Below are positions 38,841 to 47,996 of a DNA stretch of 64,000 bases, in pieces; positions within the stretch are counted from its first letter, which is position 1, and each line of letters begins with the position of its first letter. Origin of the DNA: Planctomycetia bacterium. GTDB lineage: Bacteria > Planctomycetota > Phycisphaerae > UBA1845 > Fen-1342. The notes below the pieces were generated by a model. The model did no database searches. It was not told where the DNA came from and saw only the letters and a list, made by a program, of their open reading frames with translations. The stretch is taken from positions 372,001 through 436,000 of the forward strand of contig CP054190.1 of the NCBI GenBank assembly GCA_015709575.1, given 5' to 3'. Made by a program: the position numbers and the translations under genes.

Positions 38841-39925
38841 TCATCGACCTGCACTGCCACTACACGCTCACCGCCGCGCGGCGCCCCGACATCGAGCGCT
38901 TCACATTCGAGCCGCCGGGACACGCGTCCGATTCGTACATTGCGCCGCGCGCGTTGCGGCGGCTCTCGTTTCGAGGGCTGCGCCGCCTGTTGAAGATCGA
39001 CCCGCGGCTGCCCGCCGGCGACGAGCTGGACGCCGCGCTCGCCGCCGTTTACGACCGGCACTTGCTGGCCGAAGGTCCGATCGAGCGCTTCGTGCTGCTC
39101 GCCTTCGACCACTACCACGCCCACGACGGCAGTGTCCCGCCGCCGCCGCGCTCGCGCTTCGCCCGCGGCGGCGACATCTACACGTCGAACGCGCTGGTGC
39201 GCGACGTCTGCCGAAGGCGCCCGGATCGCTTCCTGTTCGGCGCGTCCGTCCACCCCTACCGCCCCAACGCCGCCGCCTGCGTGCGCGAGGTCTTCGCCGC
39301 CGGCGCGTGCCTGCTCAAGTGGTTGCCGCTGCACCAGAACATCGACATCCGCGACCCGCGCAGCGTGGCCGTGCTGCGCACCTGCGCTGAGCTGGGGTTG
39401 CCCGTCCTGGCCCACTATGGCGAAGAGTTCACGCTTCAGACGCAGCACCGCGGCTACGAGCACGTCATTGACGCGCTGGACGTGCTGCGGGCGCTCCGTC
39501 GCGAACGCGCCATGCCGCCCTTCATCGTCGCGCACGTCGCCACCCCGGTCACGACCTTCGGCGACGACGCATCCTGGCGCATGCTGTGCGACGCGCTCGT
39601 CGGCGAATTTGCCGACGCGCCGCTCTACGCCGACATCAGCGCGCTGGGCACCTGGGGCAAGGCGCCCTACCTGTGGCGCGTCGTCGATCGGCCCGAGGTG
39701 CATTCGAAGCTGCTGTTCGGCTCCGATTTTCCCGTGCCGTTGGCCGACCCGCTGCTGCGCCTGTTGGTCGGCCGCCCATACCGGCGCATCGCCGAATCCG
39801 CCTCCTGGCCGCAGCGCTACGCAGCGCTCTGCCGTCACGTCGGCTACAACGAGATCGTGCTGCATCGCGCCGCGGAGCTGCTGCCGAATGTCGGCTACTT
39901 CGCATCGGTGTCGTCTCGACCCTGA
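38837..39925 (+). CDS. Amidohydrolase_2-type metal-dependent hydrolase
   Basis: A 362-residue TIM-barrel hydrolase. The metal ligands include the N-terminal HxH (IDLHCHYTL), PVLAHYGEEFTL and IVAHVATP in the middle, and the late Asp in LLFGSDFPVPLADP, matching amidohydrolase_2 (TatD/ACMSD-like) enzymes. LKWLPLHQNIDIRDP is the family's KxxP-like segment. The substrate is unknown. The start is GTG 38837, overlapping the stop of the preceding gene (GTGA); the first residues MIIDLHCH are ideal for the family. It is the last gene of a three-gene coupled operon. Confidence 0.88.
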   Translation: MIIDLHCHYTLTAARRPDIERFTFEPPGHASDSYIAPRALRRLSFRGLRRLLKIDPRLPAGDELDAALAAVYDRHLLAEGPIERFVLLAFDHYHAHDGSVPPPPRSRFARGGDIYTSNALVRDVCRRRPDRFLFGASVHPYRPNAAACVREVFAAGACLLKWLPLHQNIDIRDPRSVAVLRTCAELGLPVLAHYGEEFTLQTQHRGYEHVIDALDVLRALRRERAMPPFIVAHVATPVTTFGDDASWRMLCDALVGEFADAPLYADISALGTWGKAPYLWRVVDRPEVHSKLLFGSDFPVPLADPLLRLLVGRPYRRIAESASWPQRYAALCRHVGYNEIVLHRAAELLPNVGYFASVSSRP

Positions 39926-40223
39926 ACCCGGCCTCCCATCGCCCTCTGGCCAAGCACCGCCGGAGCGCCGCCCTGGCGCAAAACAGCATGTCTTGGTGCG
40001 GATTGGCGCGAAGGATCGCCCAATCGCGCCGATCGGCGCGAGATCGCGCGCGTCGGAAAAAACCGCGTTCGGCGTGGAGTCGCCCGCGGCGTGCGAATCC
40101 GCGTTCGCCGGCACGTACCGCCGATTCTCGGGTCGAATTTGCAATCTCGTCTAGATGTGCTATACTGTCTATACATACGCCGCCCCCGGGGGGCTGCTGA
40201 GACGCCATGCCGGAGTCCCACCA
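39926..40223. other. Intergenic region before the 40224 gene
   Basis: 298 bp. GC-rich with repeated GGCGCGAAGATCGCCCAATCGC-like GCGCGA motifs but no clear repeat family. The right end contains the promoter described at 40139-40166. Confidence 0.4.
40139..40166 (+). promoter_or_regulatory. Promoter with extended -10 (TGCTATACT)
   Basis: TTGCAA (40139-40144), a 16-nt spacer and TATACT (40161-40166) preceded by TGC. It lies about 58 bp before the ATG of the next gene, in an AT-rich island. Matches the promoter at 5402-5430 in having TGCTATA. Confidence 0.55.
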
Positions 40224-40742
40224 ATGCCCGCCAGCGAATTCTTCGGCCCCGATTTCGGTCGCGGACCCTTCACCGGCCACCGACTCGACACCGCCGCCGT
40301 CCAGATCGCCGCCGCTCTCGCGCAGCTGCGGGCGCCGCTGCTCCGCTCAGATGACGAAATCCGCACGCACGCCGACTTCATCCGCGAGATCGCCGACCGT
40401 CTCGCGCCCGAGTTCGCCTCGCAGGTGTTTCTCGACGTGGCCGACGAGGACGGTAACGCCATCGACTCGGTCTTCCGCGTCCACCCCGGCGCCTACACGC
40501 TGCTGCACTGCTGGCTCGCCGACGACCTGGGCAAGGCCCCCTCCTCCGCGACGCCCGACGACGTCGAGTGGTCCGACGGCGTTGTGGTGCACGAACTGAC
40601 CGCCCGCAGCGAGTTCATCGTCCTCACCGACGTTGCCGGCGTCATCTCCGCGCGCGTCTCATACACAGGCGCACGGTCGTGGCGCTGGGCCGTCACGCGC
40701 ACCGCGCGAGTCTATTACTCGGCCGCGTTGACCTTCACGTGA
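40224..40742 (+). CDS. Hypothetical protein
   Basis: A 172-residue soluble protein with no signal peptide. The sequence includes SDDEIRTHADFIREIADRL and EFIVLTDVAGVISARVSYTG, a helix-then-sheet layout that I cannot place. The ATG at 40224 (MPASEFFGPDFGRG) is preferred to upstream ATG 40155, because the promoter lies between them (40139-40166). Three Trp residues and a run of Arg close the C-terminus. Downstream is a REP-like repeat and then a small ORF. Confidence 0.7.
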   Translation: MPASEFFGPDFGRGPFTGHRLDTAAVQIAAALAQLRAPLLRSDDEIRTHADFIREIADRLAPEFASQVFLDVADEDGNAIDSVFRVHPGAYTLLHCWLADDLGKAPSSATPDDVEWSDGVVVHELTARSEFIVLTDVAGVISARVSYTGARSWRWAVTRTARVYYSAALTFT

Positions 40743-40820
40743 TCCTGCCCTCGTGTCGTTTGTAGCGATGGCCGAATCGTCGCCCTCCCGCGCCTGCGAG
40801 ATGGGAATCTCGCACGAGCG

Positions 40821-40879
40821 GACGGGTGGCCTGCTTTCGCGACGGGTGGCATGCTTTCGCGGTACTCCGCGTAAGCATG
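40821..40879 (+). repeat. REP-like element copy C plus truncated half-copy
   Basis: The complete copy is 40844-40879: head GGGTGG, stem CATGCTTTCGCGG, loop TACT, stem CCGCGTAAGCATG. Directly upstream, 40821-40840 repeats GACGGGTGGC.TGCTTTCGC with one mismatch, a half-element containing the head and the 5' arm only, in the same orientation. Confidence 0.8.
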
Positions 40880-40940
40880 CGGACGATCCGCACTGCCAGG
40901 CGCCCACGCCGCCTACCTTCATCCACCGGAGTCATGCGAC

Positions 40941-41207
40941 ATGTCACTCCCGAAGCCCGCGCTTCTCGACGCGGATGCAATCCTCGGCCCGCTGCCGCGC
41001 GTCTACATCGTTCCGCGCCATCGCCTGCGCAGCGCGCCGCGACCAGCGACGCTCGCCGGCGAGTTCGTCACGTTCGTCGCGCCCCACCCCGCGCTCGATG
41101 ACCTGCTGTACGCAACCACCGGTCCACCCGCGCTTCTCGGCTTCCTGCCTGAGCCTGCAATTGCAATCGACGAGTGGGATCAGTCCGCCGCCGCTCTGGA
41201 TGACTGA
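40941..41207 (+). CDS. Small hypothetical protein
   Basis: An 88-residue ORF starting MSLPKPALLDADAILG with GGAG about ten bases upstream. It has no membrane segment and no recognised family; the composition (Pro/Ala/Leu-rich, segment AGEFVTFVAPHPALDDLLYA) is not random-looking. It sits between the REP-like element and the next secreted-protein gene. It may be real or chance. Confidence 0.4.
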   Translation: MSLPKPALLDADAILGPLPRVYIVPRHRLRSAPRPATLAGEFVTFVAPHPALDDLLYATTGPPALLGFLPEPAIAIDEWDQSAAALDD

Positions 41208-41447
41208 GCGCGTGCTCTCCGCCAGAATTTCCAACCGTGCGCAAAGCCCCGCCGCTGCTCAGGTAGCGCCAGTCAACCCCGCCATCGCCGCCCACGAGAA
41301 CCGCTCCCGTGCTTGGCGCAACCGCGCTCGATCGACTACATTCGCCCCGCTCCAGGCGGGCTTCCCGGCGCACTCTTGTGCGACCGGCTCAGCGCCGACG
41401 CAGCCGACACTTGCGCACGTCGGCGACTTGAAGGAGAGGATGGGAAG

Positions 41448-43253
41448 ATGCCAGCGAATCGACCGGGGGGTCCGCGCGCCGTCGTGCGCGCGCTGATCGC
41501 GATCACCGCGACTTCGTTCATCACCCTCGCACCGACTCGCGCCAGCGCGCAGTGCGGCCCGCCGGACAACACCTGCGTCGTCACGCCCGCCAACGGCGCG
41601 CGCCCGATTAACGCGTGGCCGTCATCGGACACGGCGCTCGACTGGGTCGCCATTGACCAGGCCGCCGCGCATTACAGCCAGTTTCCCCAGTACGGCGTCT
41701 TCGATCCGCCGATCGTCGGGTTCCTTCAATCGCAGTTGGACCAGAATTTCCCCACCAATCAGCCCACCTGCAACTACCAGGCCGCCGCCAATGCGATGCG
41801 AAATCTTCGCCCCACCGGTGTCCTGGGAACGTACATCTCCGGCGGCGACGTGCGTCCGACCGACAACCTGCGCTTCTACCCCGTGGACGCGCTGCCGCTG
41901 ACGCTTGTGCCGACGTCGGCGTATCTTGCGGGAACGGTCTGGTCGATTCAGGACGGCGTGCCGCGCCAGGCGATTGACTTCCAACTGGCCGAGGCGCGCA
42001 CGTGGTTCGCATCCGCGGTCGCCAACGAGCTGATCGCGCGCACCACCTGCCTGCCGGAACAAAAGCTTTCCTTCGTCTACATGGATAATGTGCGACATCC
42101 CGGCTCGGGCTATCGCCTGCCCGCCAACGACGCGTGCAGCGTCGGCGATTGCCTCCAGAATCCGCGCCCGCCGCACTGCCTCTGCGCCGAGGTGCCGTGG
42201 TCCTTCACGCTCAGCTTTCTGAACGATGTTCGCACACGCATCGCCCCGCACGGCCTGCGCCTGGTGTGCAACGTCGCCGGCCCGATCTGGGGCTGGCCCG
42301 CCGCGGACGTCACGAACATGATCGCCGTCACGCACGGCATTTCGCACGAACGACCGTTCGAGAAAAACTACTGCCGAAACAACCTCGCCAACCTGCTGAC
42401 CGAGATCGGCTTCTGGCAGCAATGGCTCGCGGCCGGCCACACGATTCTGTGGGTGCCGACGCAGTGCAACAGCGCCGCGATCTGCCCGGCCTGTCCGACC
42501 TGCGGAAGCTGCCCGCCCGCTCCCGCCAACCAGCATGAGCAGCGCGTGATGGCCGCGATGGCGATGATGATCCGCCAGCCGGGGCAGTCCGTGTTCGTCG
42601 CGCGAGATTACTTCCGCGATCGCCCCGATTGGGCGACGTGGTCCGCGCAGTTCGGCACGCCGCTCCAGGACTTCCAGATTCTCAGCGGGCACGTCGCCGG
42701 TGCGCCGATCGTGCTCACGCGGCGCTTCGCCGGCGGTCGGATGAGTGTGAACCTGGGCGCGAGCCTGTGCGTCGCGACGGCTGCCTCCTCGGTGCAACTG
42801 GGATTCGGCCCGGTCATCACGCAGCAGCCTCGGTCACTGCTGCTCTGCTCGAATCGCTCGGCGCGGTTTGCCGTCAGCGCGGTGGGAATCGGCACGGTGC
42901 GTTACCAGTGGCGACGCAACGGCGTGAACATCGCCGGAGCGACGCTGCCGGAGCTGCTGCTGCCGAGCGTCACCGAGGCGGATGAAGCCGCGTACTCGTG
43001 CCTCGTGTCCGACAACGAAGCCGCCCGCTCGTCCAACGTGGTGACGCTGACCGTCGGCGACGGGCGCGTCGGCGACACCAACGGCGACGGGCGCGTGGAC
43101 AATTTCGACATCGAGCCGTTCACGTCGGCGCTGGTGAACCCGGCCCTCGCGACGACCTGCGCATTCGACGCCAACGGCGACGGCATCTTCGACAATTTCG
43201 ACATCACGCCGATGGTGCAGTTGCTGCTGACGTTCGGCGCGTTTGATCCGTAA
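41448..43253 (+). CDS. Secreted protein with Ig-like and dockerin-like domains
   Basis: A 601-residue secreted protein. After a signal peptide (VVRALIAITATSFITLAPTRASAQ) a Cys-rich catalytic-looking region (about 30-450) has WPSSDTALDWVAIDQAAAHY, VYMDNVRHPGSGYRLP and ARDYFRDRPDWATWS; its layout resembles a TIM-barrel glycosidase-like fold, but I cannot assign a family. An Ig-like domain follows (PVITQQPRSLLLCSNRSARF ... YSCLVSDNE), then two dockerin-like repeats ending NFDIEPFTSAL and NFDITPMVQLL, somewhat diverged from the NFDIDPFV core. The ATG at 41448 follows AAGGAGAGGATGGGAAG. Confidence 0.75.
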   Translation: MPANRPGGPRAVVRALIAITATSFITLAPTRASAQCGPPDNTCVVTPANGARPINAWPSSDTALDWVAIDQAAAHYSQFPQYGVFDPPIVGFLQSQLDQNFPTNQPTCNYQAAANAMRNLRPTGVLGTYISGGDVRPTDNLRFYPVDALPLTLVPTSAYLAGTVWSIQDGVPRQAIDFQLAEARTWFASAVANELIARTTCLPEQKLSFVYMDNVRHPGSGYRLPANDACSVGDCLQNPRPPHCLCAEVPWSFTLSFLNDVRTRIAPHGLRLVCNVAGPIWGWPAADVTNMIAVTHGISHERPFEKNYCRNNLANLLTEIGFWQQWLAAGHTILWVPTQCNSAAICPACPTCGSCPPAPANQHEQRVMAAMAMMIRQPGQSVFVARDYFRDRPDWATWSAQFGTPLQDFQILSGHVAGAPIVLTRRFAGGRMSVNLGASLCVATAASSVQLGFGPVITQQPRSLLLCSNRSARFAVSAVGIGTVRYQWRRNGVNIAGATLPELLLPSVTEADEAAYSCLVSDNEAARSSNVVTLTVGDGRVGDTNGDGRVDNFDIEPFTSALVNPALATTCAFDANGDGIFDNFDITPMVQLLLTFGAFDP

Positions 43254-43330
43254 CCCGCGATCTTCAATGGCGCACTCCTGAATGCGGCACGTCACAGCCG
43301 AACCCGCTGCGACAAGCCGCCATCCATTCC

Positions 43331-43362
43331 GTAGGCTGGTGCTGAGCGCAGCGAAGCCCAGC
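43331..43362 (+). repeat. GTAG-headed REP-type hairpin
   Basis: 32 nt beginning GTAGGCTGG and ending GAAGCCCAGC. GTAG precedes an imperfect palindrome (GCTGG ... CCAGC), the standard REP layout. A close relative lies inverted at 61209-61240. Confidence 0.65.
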
Positions 43363-43391
43363 TTTGGTCGAAGCGTCCGGCACGCCGCGGC

Positions 43392-44372
43392 CTATTTCAG
43401 CGGCCGCGTGTCGGGCGGGGGCCAGGCGTCGTCATCAATCCCCCATTCGCTCTCATTCTCGGATGGCGCGGAGAGATGCTCCGGCGCATGTTCCGGTCCC
43501 GCGCCCTGTCCGCCAGCCAGCGGCGCGCGGTAAGCGTCGCCGTCAGCCGCGCTGCCGCTCGATTGTTCGTGGATCGTGTCCGGGGCCTCGCGGTTCGATT
43601 GGCCTCGCACGGCGTCACCCTGCGCGGGGTCGCCACGACCTCGCAGTCGCGCAGCGCTCCCGCCCGCCTCGCGCAGATCCAATCGATCCATGCTCTCCGC
43701 GTCGTCCGCATCCAGACCGAACTCGCGCAGCCAGTCCACCGCCGAGAGCTCCCCGGCCGCGCTGCTCCGGTCGTCACAAGCGGCATCGCTGTCCGACCGG
43801 CGGTCGGGGCCGCCGCTCGCGACCGAACCGTCGCGGGATTTCCGCGCCGCGCCCTGCCCCTCCCGTCCCACTGTTCCGGGCCCGCTCCGCGTTGCGCCGC
43901 TGCGCATGCCCATCGCCGTGACCAGCGCGAGCCAGAATTCCTCCGATCGAATCGCCGCTGCCCCCCAGCGGCTCGACTCGCGCCGCACGTCGCCATCGGA
44001 GCTGACCACCACGATCGTCCGCGGTGAGATCGAGTTTTCAAGAAGTTCAAAAATCCGCAGATCGGCCGATACGCCCCCTCCGGAGAATCGAACTTTGACC
44101 GAAGCGCCGGCCGCGGTCGCCATCTGCGAGAGAAATGCCTCCGCCGGCGGCGCTCCGTCGAAGACCAGGCAGACGGGGCGCCCCGTGCGCTTCGCCCAAG
44201 CGCCGACCAGCGCGCAGAGCGCCTCGCGACCGATCGCCCCGCCCCCCGCGCCGGCGGCGCGGGCCGCGTGAACCAGGTTGTCGCCGTCAATCAGGTGCAA
44301 CGCAGCGCTCCCACCCCGTTCATACCCTATCCGCGTTTCGCGAATCGAACAGACCGCGCCGCTCCGACTCAC
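43392..44372 (-). CDS. NYN/PIN-like domain protein (YacP-related)
   Basis: A 326-residue protein. Residues about 25-150 form a NYN (PIN-like) nuclease domain: LHLIDGDNLVHAARAAG, VCLVFDGAPPAEAF, then RIFELLENSISPRTIVVVSSDGDVRR, with Asp ligands expected for metal-dependent RNase activity as in YacP/Rae1. The C-terminal half is acidic, Ser/Asp/Gly-rich and disordered, unusual for the family. The start is GTG 44372, overlapping the stop of the upstream gene (GTGA), so this start and coupling to the epimerase support each other. A shorter start nearer the LHLIDGDN motif is possible. Confidence 0.78.
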   Translation of the reverse strand: MSRSGAVCSIRETRIGYERGGSAALHLIDGDNLVHAARAAGAGGGAIGREALCALVGAWAKRTGRPVCLVFDGAPPAEAFLSQMATAAGASVKVRFSGGGVSADLRIFELLENSISPRTIVVVSSDGDVRRESSRWGAAAIRSEEFWLALVTAMGMRSGATRSGPGTVGREGQGAARKSRDGSVASGGPDRRSDSDAACDDRSSAAGELSAVDWLREFGLDADDAESMDRLDLREAGGSAARLRGRGDPAQGDAVRGQSNREAPDTIHEQSSGSAADGDAYRAPLAGGQGAGPEHAPEHLSAPSENESEWGIDDDAWPPPDTRPLK

Positions 44373-45385
44373 CGCCGCCGCACGCCCACTCCCGGCAGTT
44401 CGCCGAACGAAAGCACCCCGCCCTCAAACCGGATGCCCTCGTATGGATCATCCGCCAGCAGCAGCGCGCCGTCGAGGTCCGAATAATCGCAGAGCGAGGC
44501 GATCGAGAGGGCCGGGGCAATCGCCAGCGACGAGCACACGAAGCAGCCCAGCATCACCCCCATCCCCAGCCCGCGGGCCAGCGCGATCATCCGCAGCGCC
44601 TCGCGGATTCCCCCGCACTTGTTGAACTTGATGTTCACCCCGTCCGCCAGCCCGCGCAGCCGCACCACGTCCGCCGGCCGCTCGCAGCTCTCATCCACGA
44701 AGATCGGCGCGACCCCCAGCTCGCGCAGCCGCGGCAGGTGCGCGTCGTACTCGCGCTTCATGGGCTGCTCGATCATCGTCGGCCGGAAGCGGGCCAGGTC
44801 GCGGACGCGCTGCACGGCCGTCTCGGGCGTCCACGCTTCGTTCGCATCGAGCAGCAGCGGTCCTTCAAAGGCGTTGCGGATGATCTCCAGTGCGGCGGTG
44901 TCGCCCTCGACGCCGATCTTGGCCTTGAGCGCGGTAGCGCCCGCCTGCAGGGCCTCGACCGTCTTGCGGTGGGTCGTGTCGGCGTCGGCGATGCCGATGG
45001 TGAAGGTGGTGCGACACGCCGGCGGGTCCAGCCCCAGCAGTTCCCACGTCGGCCGGTTCACCCTCCGGCCCACCCAGTCATGCAGGGCGCTGTCGATCGC
45101 CGCGATCACCGCGCGCTGTGCGTCATGACGGCGAATCAGCTCCGTGACGACGGCGTGAATCCGCGCGGGCGTGAAGCGATCGATCCAGCCGCGGATTTCG
45201 CCTAGCGCCGCTTCGGAGGATTCCAGCGTCTGGCCGTAGAGCCGCGAGGGCGTCACTTCACCCTCGCCAAAGACCCCGTCGTGCTCGATCCGCACGACGA
45301 TCGTCTCTTTCTCGCTGACGCCGCCCTGCGAAGTGGCGAAGCGGTGGCGCAGCTTCAACGGCAGTCGCGACCAGCTCAGTTTCAT
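44369..45385 (-). CDS. Dipeptide epimerase (L-Ala-D/L-Glu type, enolase superfamily)
   Basis: A 338-residue enolase-superfamily enzyme. Catalytic landmarks are TALKAKIG (KxK acid/base), LLLDANEAW, MIEQPM, FVDES for metal binding, and NIKFNKCGGIREA for the second base. GCFVCSSLAIAPALS and the Asp-rich DLDGALLLADDPYEGIRFEGG close the barrel. Members epimerise L-Ala-D-Glu from peptidoglycan or other dipeptides; the exact substrate is open. The ATG at 45385 is used; ATG 45403 would add six residues. Peptidoglycan recycling is plausible. Confidence 0.9.
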   Translation of the reverse strand: MKLSWSRLPLKLRHRFATSQGGVSEKETIVVRIEHDGVFGEGEVTPSRLYGQTLESSEAALGEIRGWIDRFTPARIHAVVTELIRRHDAQRAVIAAIDSALHDWVGRRVNRPTWELLGLDPPACRTTFTIGIADADTTHRKTVEALQAGATALKAKIGVEGDTAALEIIRNAFEGPLLLDANEAWTPETAVQRVRDLARFRPTMIEQPMKREYDAHLPRLRELGVAPIFVDESCERPADVVRLRGLADGVNIKFNKCGGIREALRMIALARGLGMGVMLGCFVCSSLAIAPALSIASLCDYSDLDGALLLADDPYEGIRFEGGVLSFGELPGVGVRRR

Positions 45386-45446
45386 GCGCCCGCCCAGTTC
45401 CATCCGCGACGAGTCAGCGTACGCCGCCGCGACCGCGCTACGCCCC

Positions 45447-45791
45447 TCATGCCTCGCCCCCGCCGGTCAACCCGCGCACCCACGGCTCCAGGTCGGCGTC
45501 ATCCGCCGCGGCCACCACCTCATCCAGCGCCGAGACGCTGACGACGGCGTGACGCTCGACGAAGACGCGCTTGCGATTCACCGTGCGCGAGCCGGTGCGC
45601 TCCAGTTCGCTGGCCTGGTTGATGTAGCTCTCCTTGCCGCTGTGGCCGTCGTTGCGGTCGTGCACGTCGGCGTCGCCCAGCCAGTAGCCGCTGTCATCGA
45701 AGTGATCGAGGCGGCCGATGTAGATCAACGGCCCTTGCGTGTCGATCACGACCCGCGTCCGCAGGTACTCGGTGAGGCTGGGAACACTCAT
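45447..45791 (-). CDS. Small protein, possibly Sm-like fold
   Basis: A 114-residue protein. The first half (TRVVIDTQGPLIYIGRLDHF) alternates hydrophobic strands as in an Sm-like small beta barrel, and GYWLGDADVHDRNDG is a conserved-looking loop. The rest has ESYINQASELERTG and RKRVFVERHAVVSVSALDEV. I recognise no named family. The start ATG 45791 is the first ATG of the ORF, the better choice over a GTG further out. It is divergent from recO. Confidence 0.6.
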   Translation of the reverse strand: MSVPSLTEYLRTRVVIDTQGPLIYIGRLDHFDDSGYWLGDADVHDRNDGHSGKESYINQASELERTGSRTVNRKRVFVERHAVVSVSALDEVVAAADDADLEPWVRGLTGGGEA

Positions 45792-45923
45792 CGCGTTCTC
45801 CCGGGACAGCGCCGCCCCCGGCGCGGAGTCGCGGCCGCCGGCGGCCGGAACCCGACCGCCGGTCGGCGCTTGTGCCACCCGCATTGTACTATGCGCGATC
45901 GATCGAAGCGCACAGGGGAACGC

Positions 45924-46880
45924 GTGGCCACTCGAAGCGACGCCGGAATCGTCCTGCGCCTCAGCGACTATTCCGAAACCTCGCAGATTGCGACGCTGCT
46001 GGCGCGCGAAAGCGGGCTGGTGCGCCTGATCGCCAAGGGCGTGCGGCGCAGCACCTCAGCGCGCGTCGCCGTGGGACTGGACCTGCTCGAGCATGGCGAC
46101 CTGCTGTTCGCACCGCCGGCGCGCGGGACGGGGCTGGGCACGCTCGCGGAATGGCGGCAGCGCGATTCCTTCGCCGGGCTGCGGCGTGCGCTGATCCTGC
46201 TGCACGCGGGTCTCTATGCCGCCGAGTTGTGCCGGGTGCTGATGGAAGAGTATGACCCCCATCCCGAGGTCTACGACGGCCTGCATCGGCTGCTCGAAGA
46301 CCTGTCGCGCAGCGAACCGGCGGAGCGTTTCGGCGTCGCGGGCCGAGTGCTGGATTTTCAGGTGATTCTGGCGGTTTCGATCGGCTTTTGCCCGAATCTG
46401 CGCGGCTGTGTCGCCTGTGGGCGCGCCCGTCCGCCCGGCTCAGCCGGCTACATGAGCTTCACCGCCGGCGGGCTGGTGTGCCGCTCCTGTGTCGCGCGGT
46501 TTTCGGACCCAAAGCGGGTTCACGGGACCGTCATCGATCGGCTCTGGCGAGCGATCGGCACCGTCACGCCGGCCGAATCCGCGGACCAGCCGACCGAAGC
46601 CGGCCCGCCACAGGAAGTCGCAGCCGATCCCGGCGGAGCGGAATCGGGCACGCCTCGGGCTTCGGAGCGGGCCGGTTCCGACCGCCCGGCCGAGCGGCGC
46701 GAACCGCCTGAATTGGCGGCCGTGGAGCTTCTGGCCGAGCATCTCTCCCTGACGGTCGGACGGCGGATCGAGGTATTCGACCTGCTGCGCAGACACTGGA
46801 CCGGGGGGCGCAACGCTCGAGCCGTGGCCGCGGCGGCGGATCGCGCAGAGGGCGCAGAACCGGCCGGGGGGGTCGGGTAG
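45924..46880 (+). CDS. recO: DNA repair protein RecO
   Basis: A 318-residue RecO, acting with RecF and RecR to load RecA on gapped DNA. The N-terminal OB-fold starts AGIVLRLSDYSETSQIATLL, and the zinc site is CVACG ... CRSC within a CxxC pair. The C-terminal helical domain is longer than usual because of a Pro/Glu/Ser-rich insertion (about 225-265). Two starts are possible: GTG 45924 preceded by AGGGGA seven bases upstream, chosen here, and ATG 45891. rnc follows 122 bp downstream, a frequent arrangement. Confidence 0.9.
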   Translation: MATRSDAGIVLRLSDYSETSQIATLLARESGLVRLIAKGVRRSTSARVAVGLDLLEHGDLLFAPPARGTGLGTLAEWRQRDSFAGLRRALILLHAGLYAAELCRVLMEEYDPHPEVYDGLHRLLEDLSRSEPAERFGVAGRVLDFQVILAVSIGFCPNLRGCVACGRARPPGSAGYMSFTAGGLVCRSCVARFSDPKRVHGTVIDRLWRAIGTVTPAESADQPTEAGPPQEVAADPGGAESGTPRASERAGSDRPAERREPPELAAVELLAEHLSLTVGRRIEVFDLLRRHWTGGRNARAVAAAADRAEGAEPAGGVG

Positions 46881-47002
46881 AATGCGCCAGTGATGAGCGG
46901 CCGAGCGGGGGCGGCCGATATCAACAGAGGCGGACCGACCACGCACGTCGCCGCAGATCGCGGGCGCCGTGCGCCGCCGGTCGCCGAACCGAGTGTTCGC
47001 GC

Positions 47003-47899
47003 ATGTCTGAATCTGACTTGCGGCTGCGCGCCTGTGAGGCGCGCATTCGCCACACGTTCCGGGATCCGTCGCTGCTTCGATGGGCGCTGACCCATTCGTC
47101 GTCCGCGACGACGCGCGCCGACAGCAATGAGCGGATGGAGTTTCTGGGGGATGCGGTGCTGGGGCTGGTGGTGTGTCAGCATCTGTATGAGATGCTGCCG
47201 GGGGCCGCGGAAGGGGAGTTGACGAAGATCAAGTCGGCGGTGGTGTCGCGGAAAGTGTGTGCGCGGGTGGCGGTTGAATTGGAACTGGGCGACGCACTCA
47301 CGCTGGGGCAGGGGATGGAAGCGGGAGAGATGCTGCCGTCGTCGCTGGCGGCGGGCGTGTTCGAGTCGGTGGTGGCGGCGATTTACCTGGACGGAGGATT
47401 GGAGGCGGCGCGCGAGTTCATCCTGCGGACCATGGGGCCGGAGATTCGCGCCGCAACGGACTCCGAGCATCACTTCAACTACAAGTCGCAGTTGCAGCAG
47501 TTCGCCCAGCGGCATCGAAAATCCACCCCGCACTACGAGCTGCTCGACGAAAAGGGGCCGGATCACAGCAAGTGTTTCGAGATCGCCGTCTCGCTGGGCA
47601 GCGAGCGCTTTCCGAGCGCGTGGGGGCCGTCTAAGAAGGACGCCGAGCAGAAGGCCGCCAAGTTGGCGCTGGTGACGCTGGGCGAACTGCCCGAACCGGA
47701 TGAGGACGACACGCTCGACAGCAACGGCGAGGGTGATTTCAACGCGGCGCTTTCGAGCGAGGAGGCCGAGGAAGATGCGGTGGAGCGGATCGATGCGATC
47801 GACGAGCCGGACAATGGCGCATCGGCGGCCGGCGCGCCGGAGCCATCGACGCCGCGCCGCAGCCGACCCCGGACCGGCAAGGCGCGCGGAGTGAAGTGA
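47003..47899 (+). CDS. rnc: Ribonuclease III with Asp-to-Gly change in active site
   Basis: A 298-residue RNase III, cutting double-stranded RNA in rRNA and mRNA processing. The signature NERMEFLGDAVLG provides the first catalytic Glu/Asp. The second acidic pair, normally ILADxxEA (E. coli D114 and E117), reads SLAAGVFESV; here the Glu is present but the Asp position is Gly. The double-stranded RNA-binding domain is intact, with DHSKCFEIAVSLG and PSKKDAEQKAAKLAL. An acidic low-complexity tail of about 60 residues follows. The start is ATG 47003. Confidence 0.92.
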   Translation: MSESDLRLRACEARIRHTFRDPSLLRWALTHSSSATTRADSNERMEFLGDAVLGLVVCQHLYEMLPGAAEGELTKIKSAVVSRKVCARVAVELELGDALTLGQGMEAGEMLPSSLAAGVFESVVAAIYLDGGLEAAREFILRTMGPEIRAATDSEHHFNYKSQLQQFAQRHRKSTPHYELLDEKGPDHSKCFEIAVSLGSERFPSAWGPSKKDAEQKAAKLALVTLGELPEPDEDDTLDSNGEGDFNAALSSEEAEEDAVERIDAIDEPDNGASAAGAPEPSTPRRSRPRTGKARGVK

Positions 47900-47996
47900 G
47901 GCGCGGCGACGGAGGCGGAGTCGGGTGCCGGTGGGGCGGTTTGAGCAATCAGGTGGCGTGCCATCGTCGTGCCGTAGATCTTGATCGGTTCCGATG

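Noticed and set aside
40821..40879. CRISPR array from the repeated GACGGGTGGC units
   Set aside because: Only two units without spacers of constant length and no cas genes; a hairpin element with truncated copy explains it.
47951..47970. AGGTGGCGTGCC as another GGGTGG element facing copy D
   Set aside because: The following bases do not form the 13-bp stem or TACN loop.
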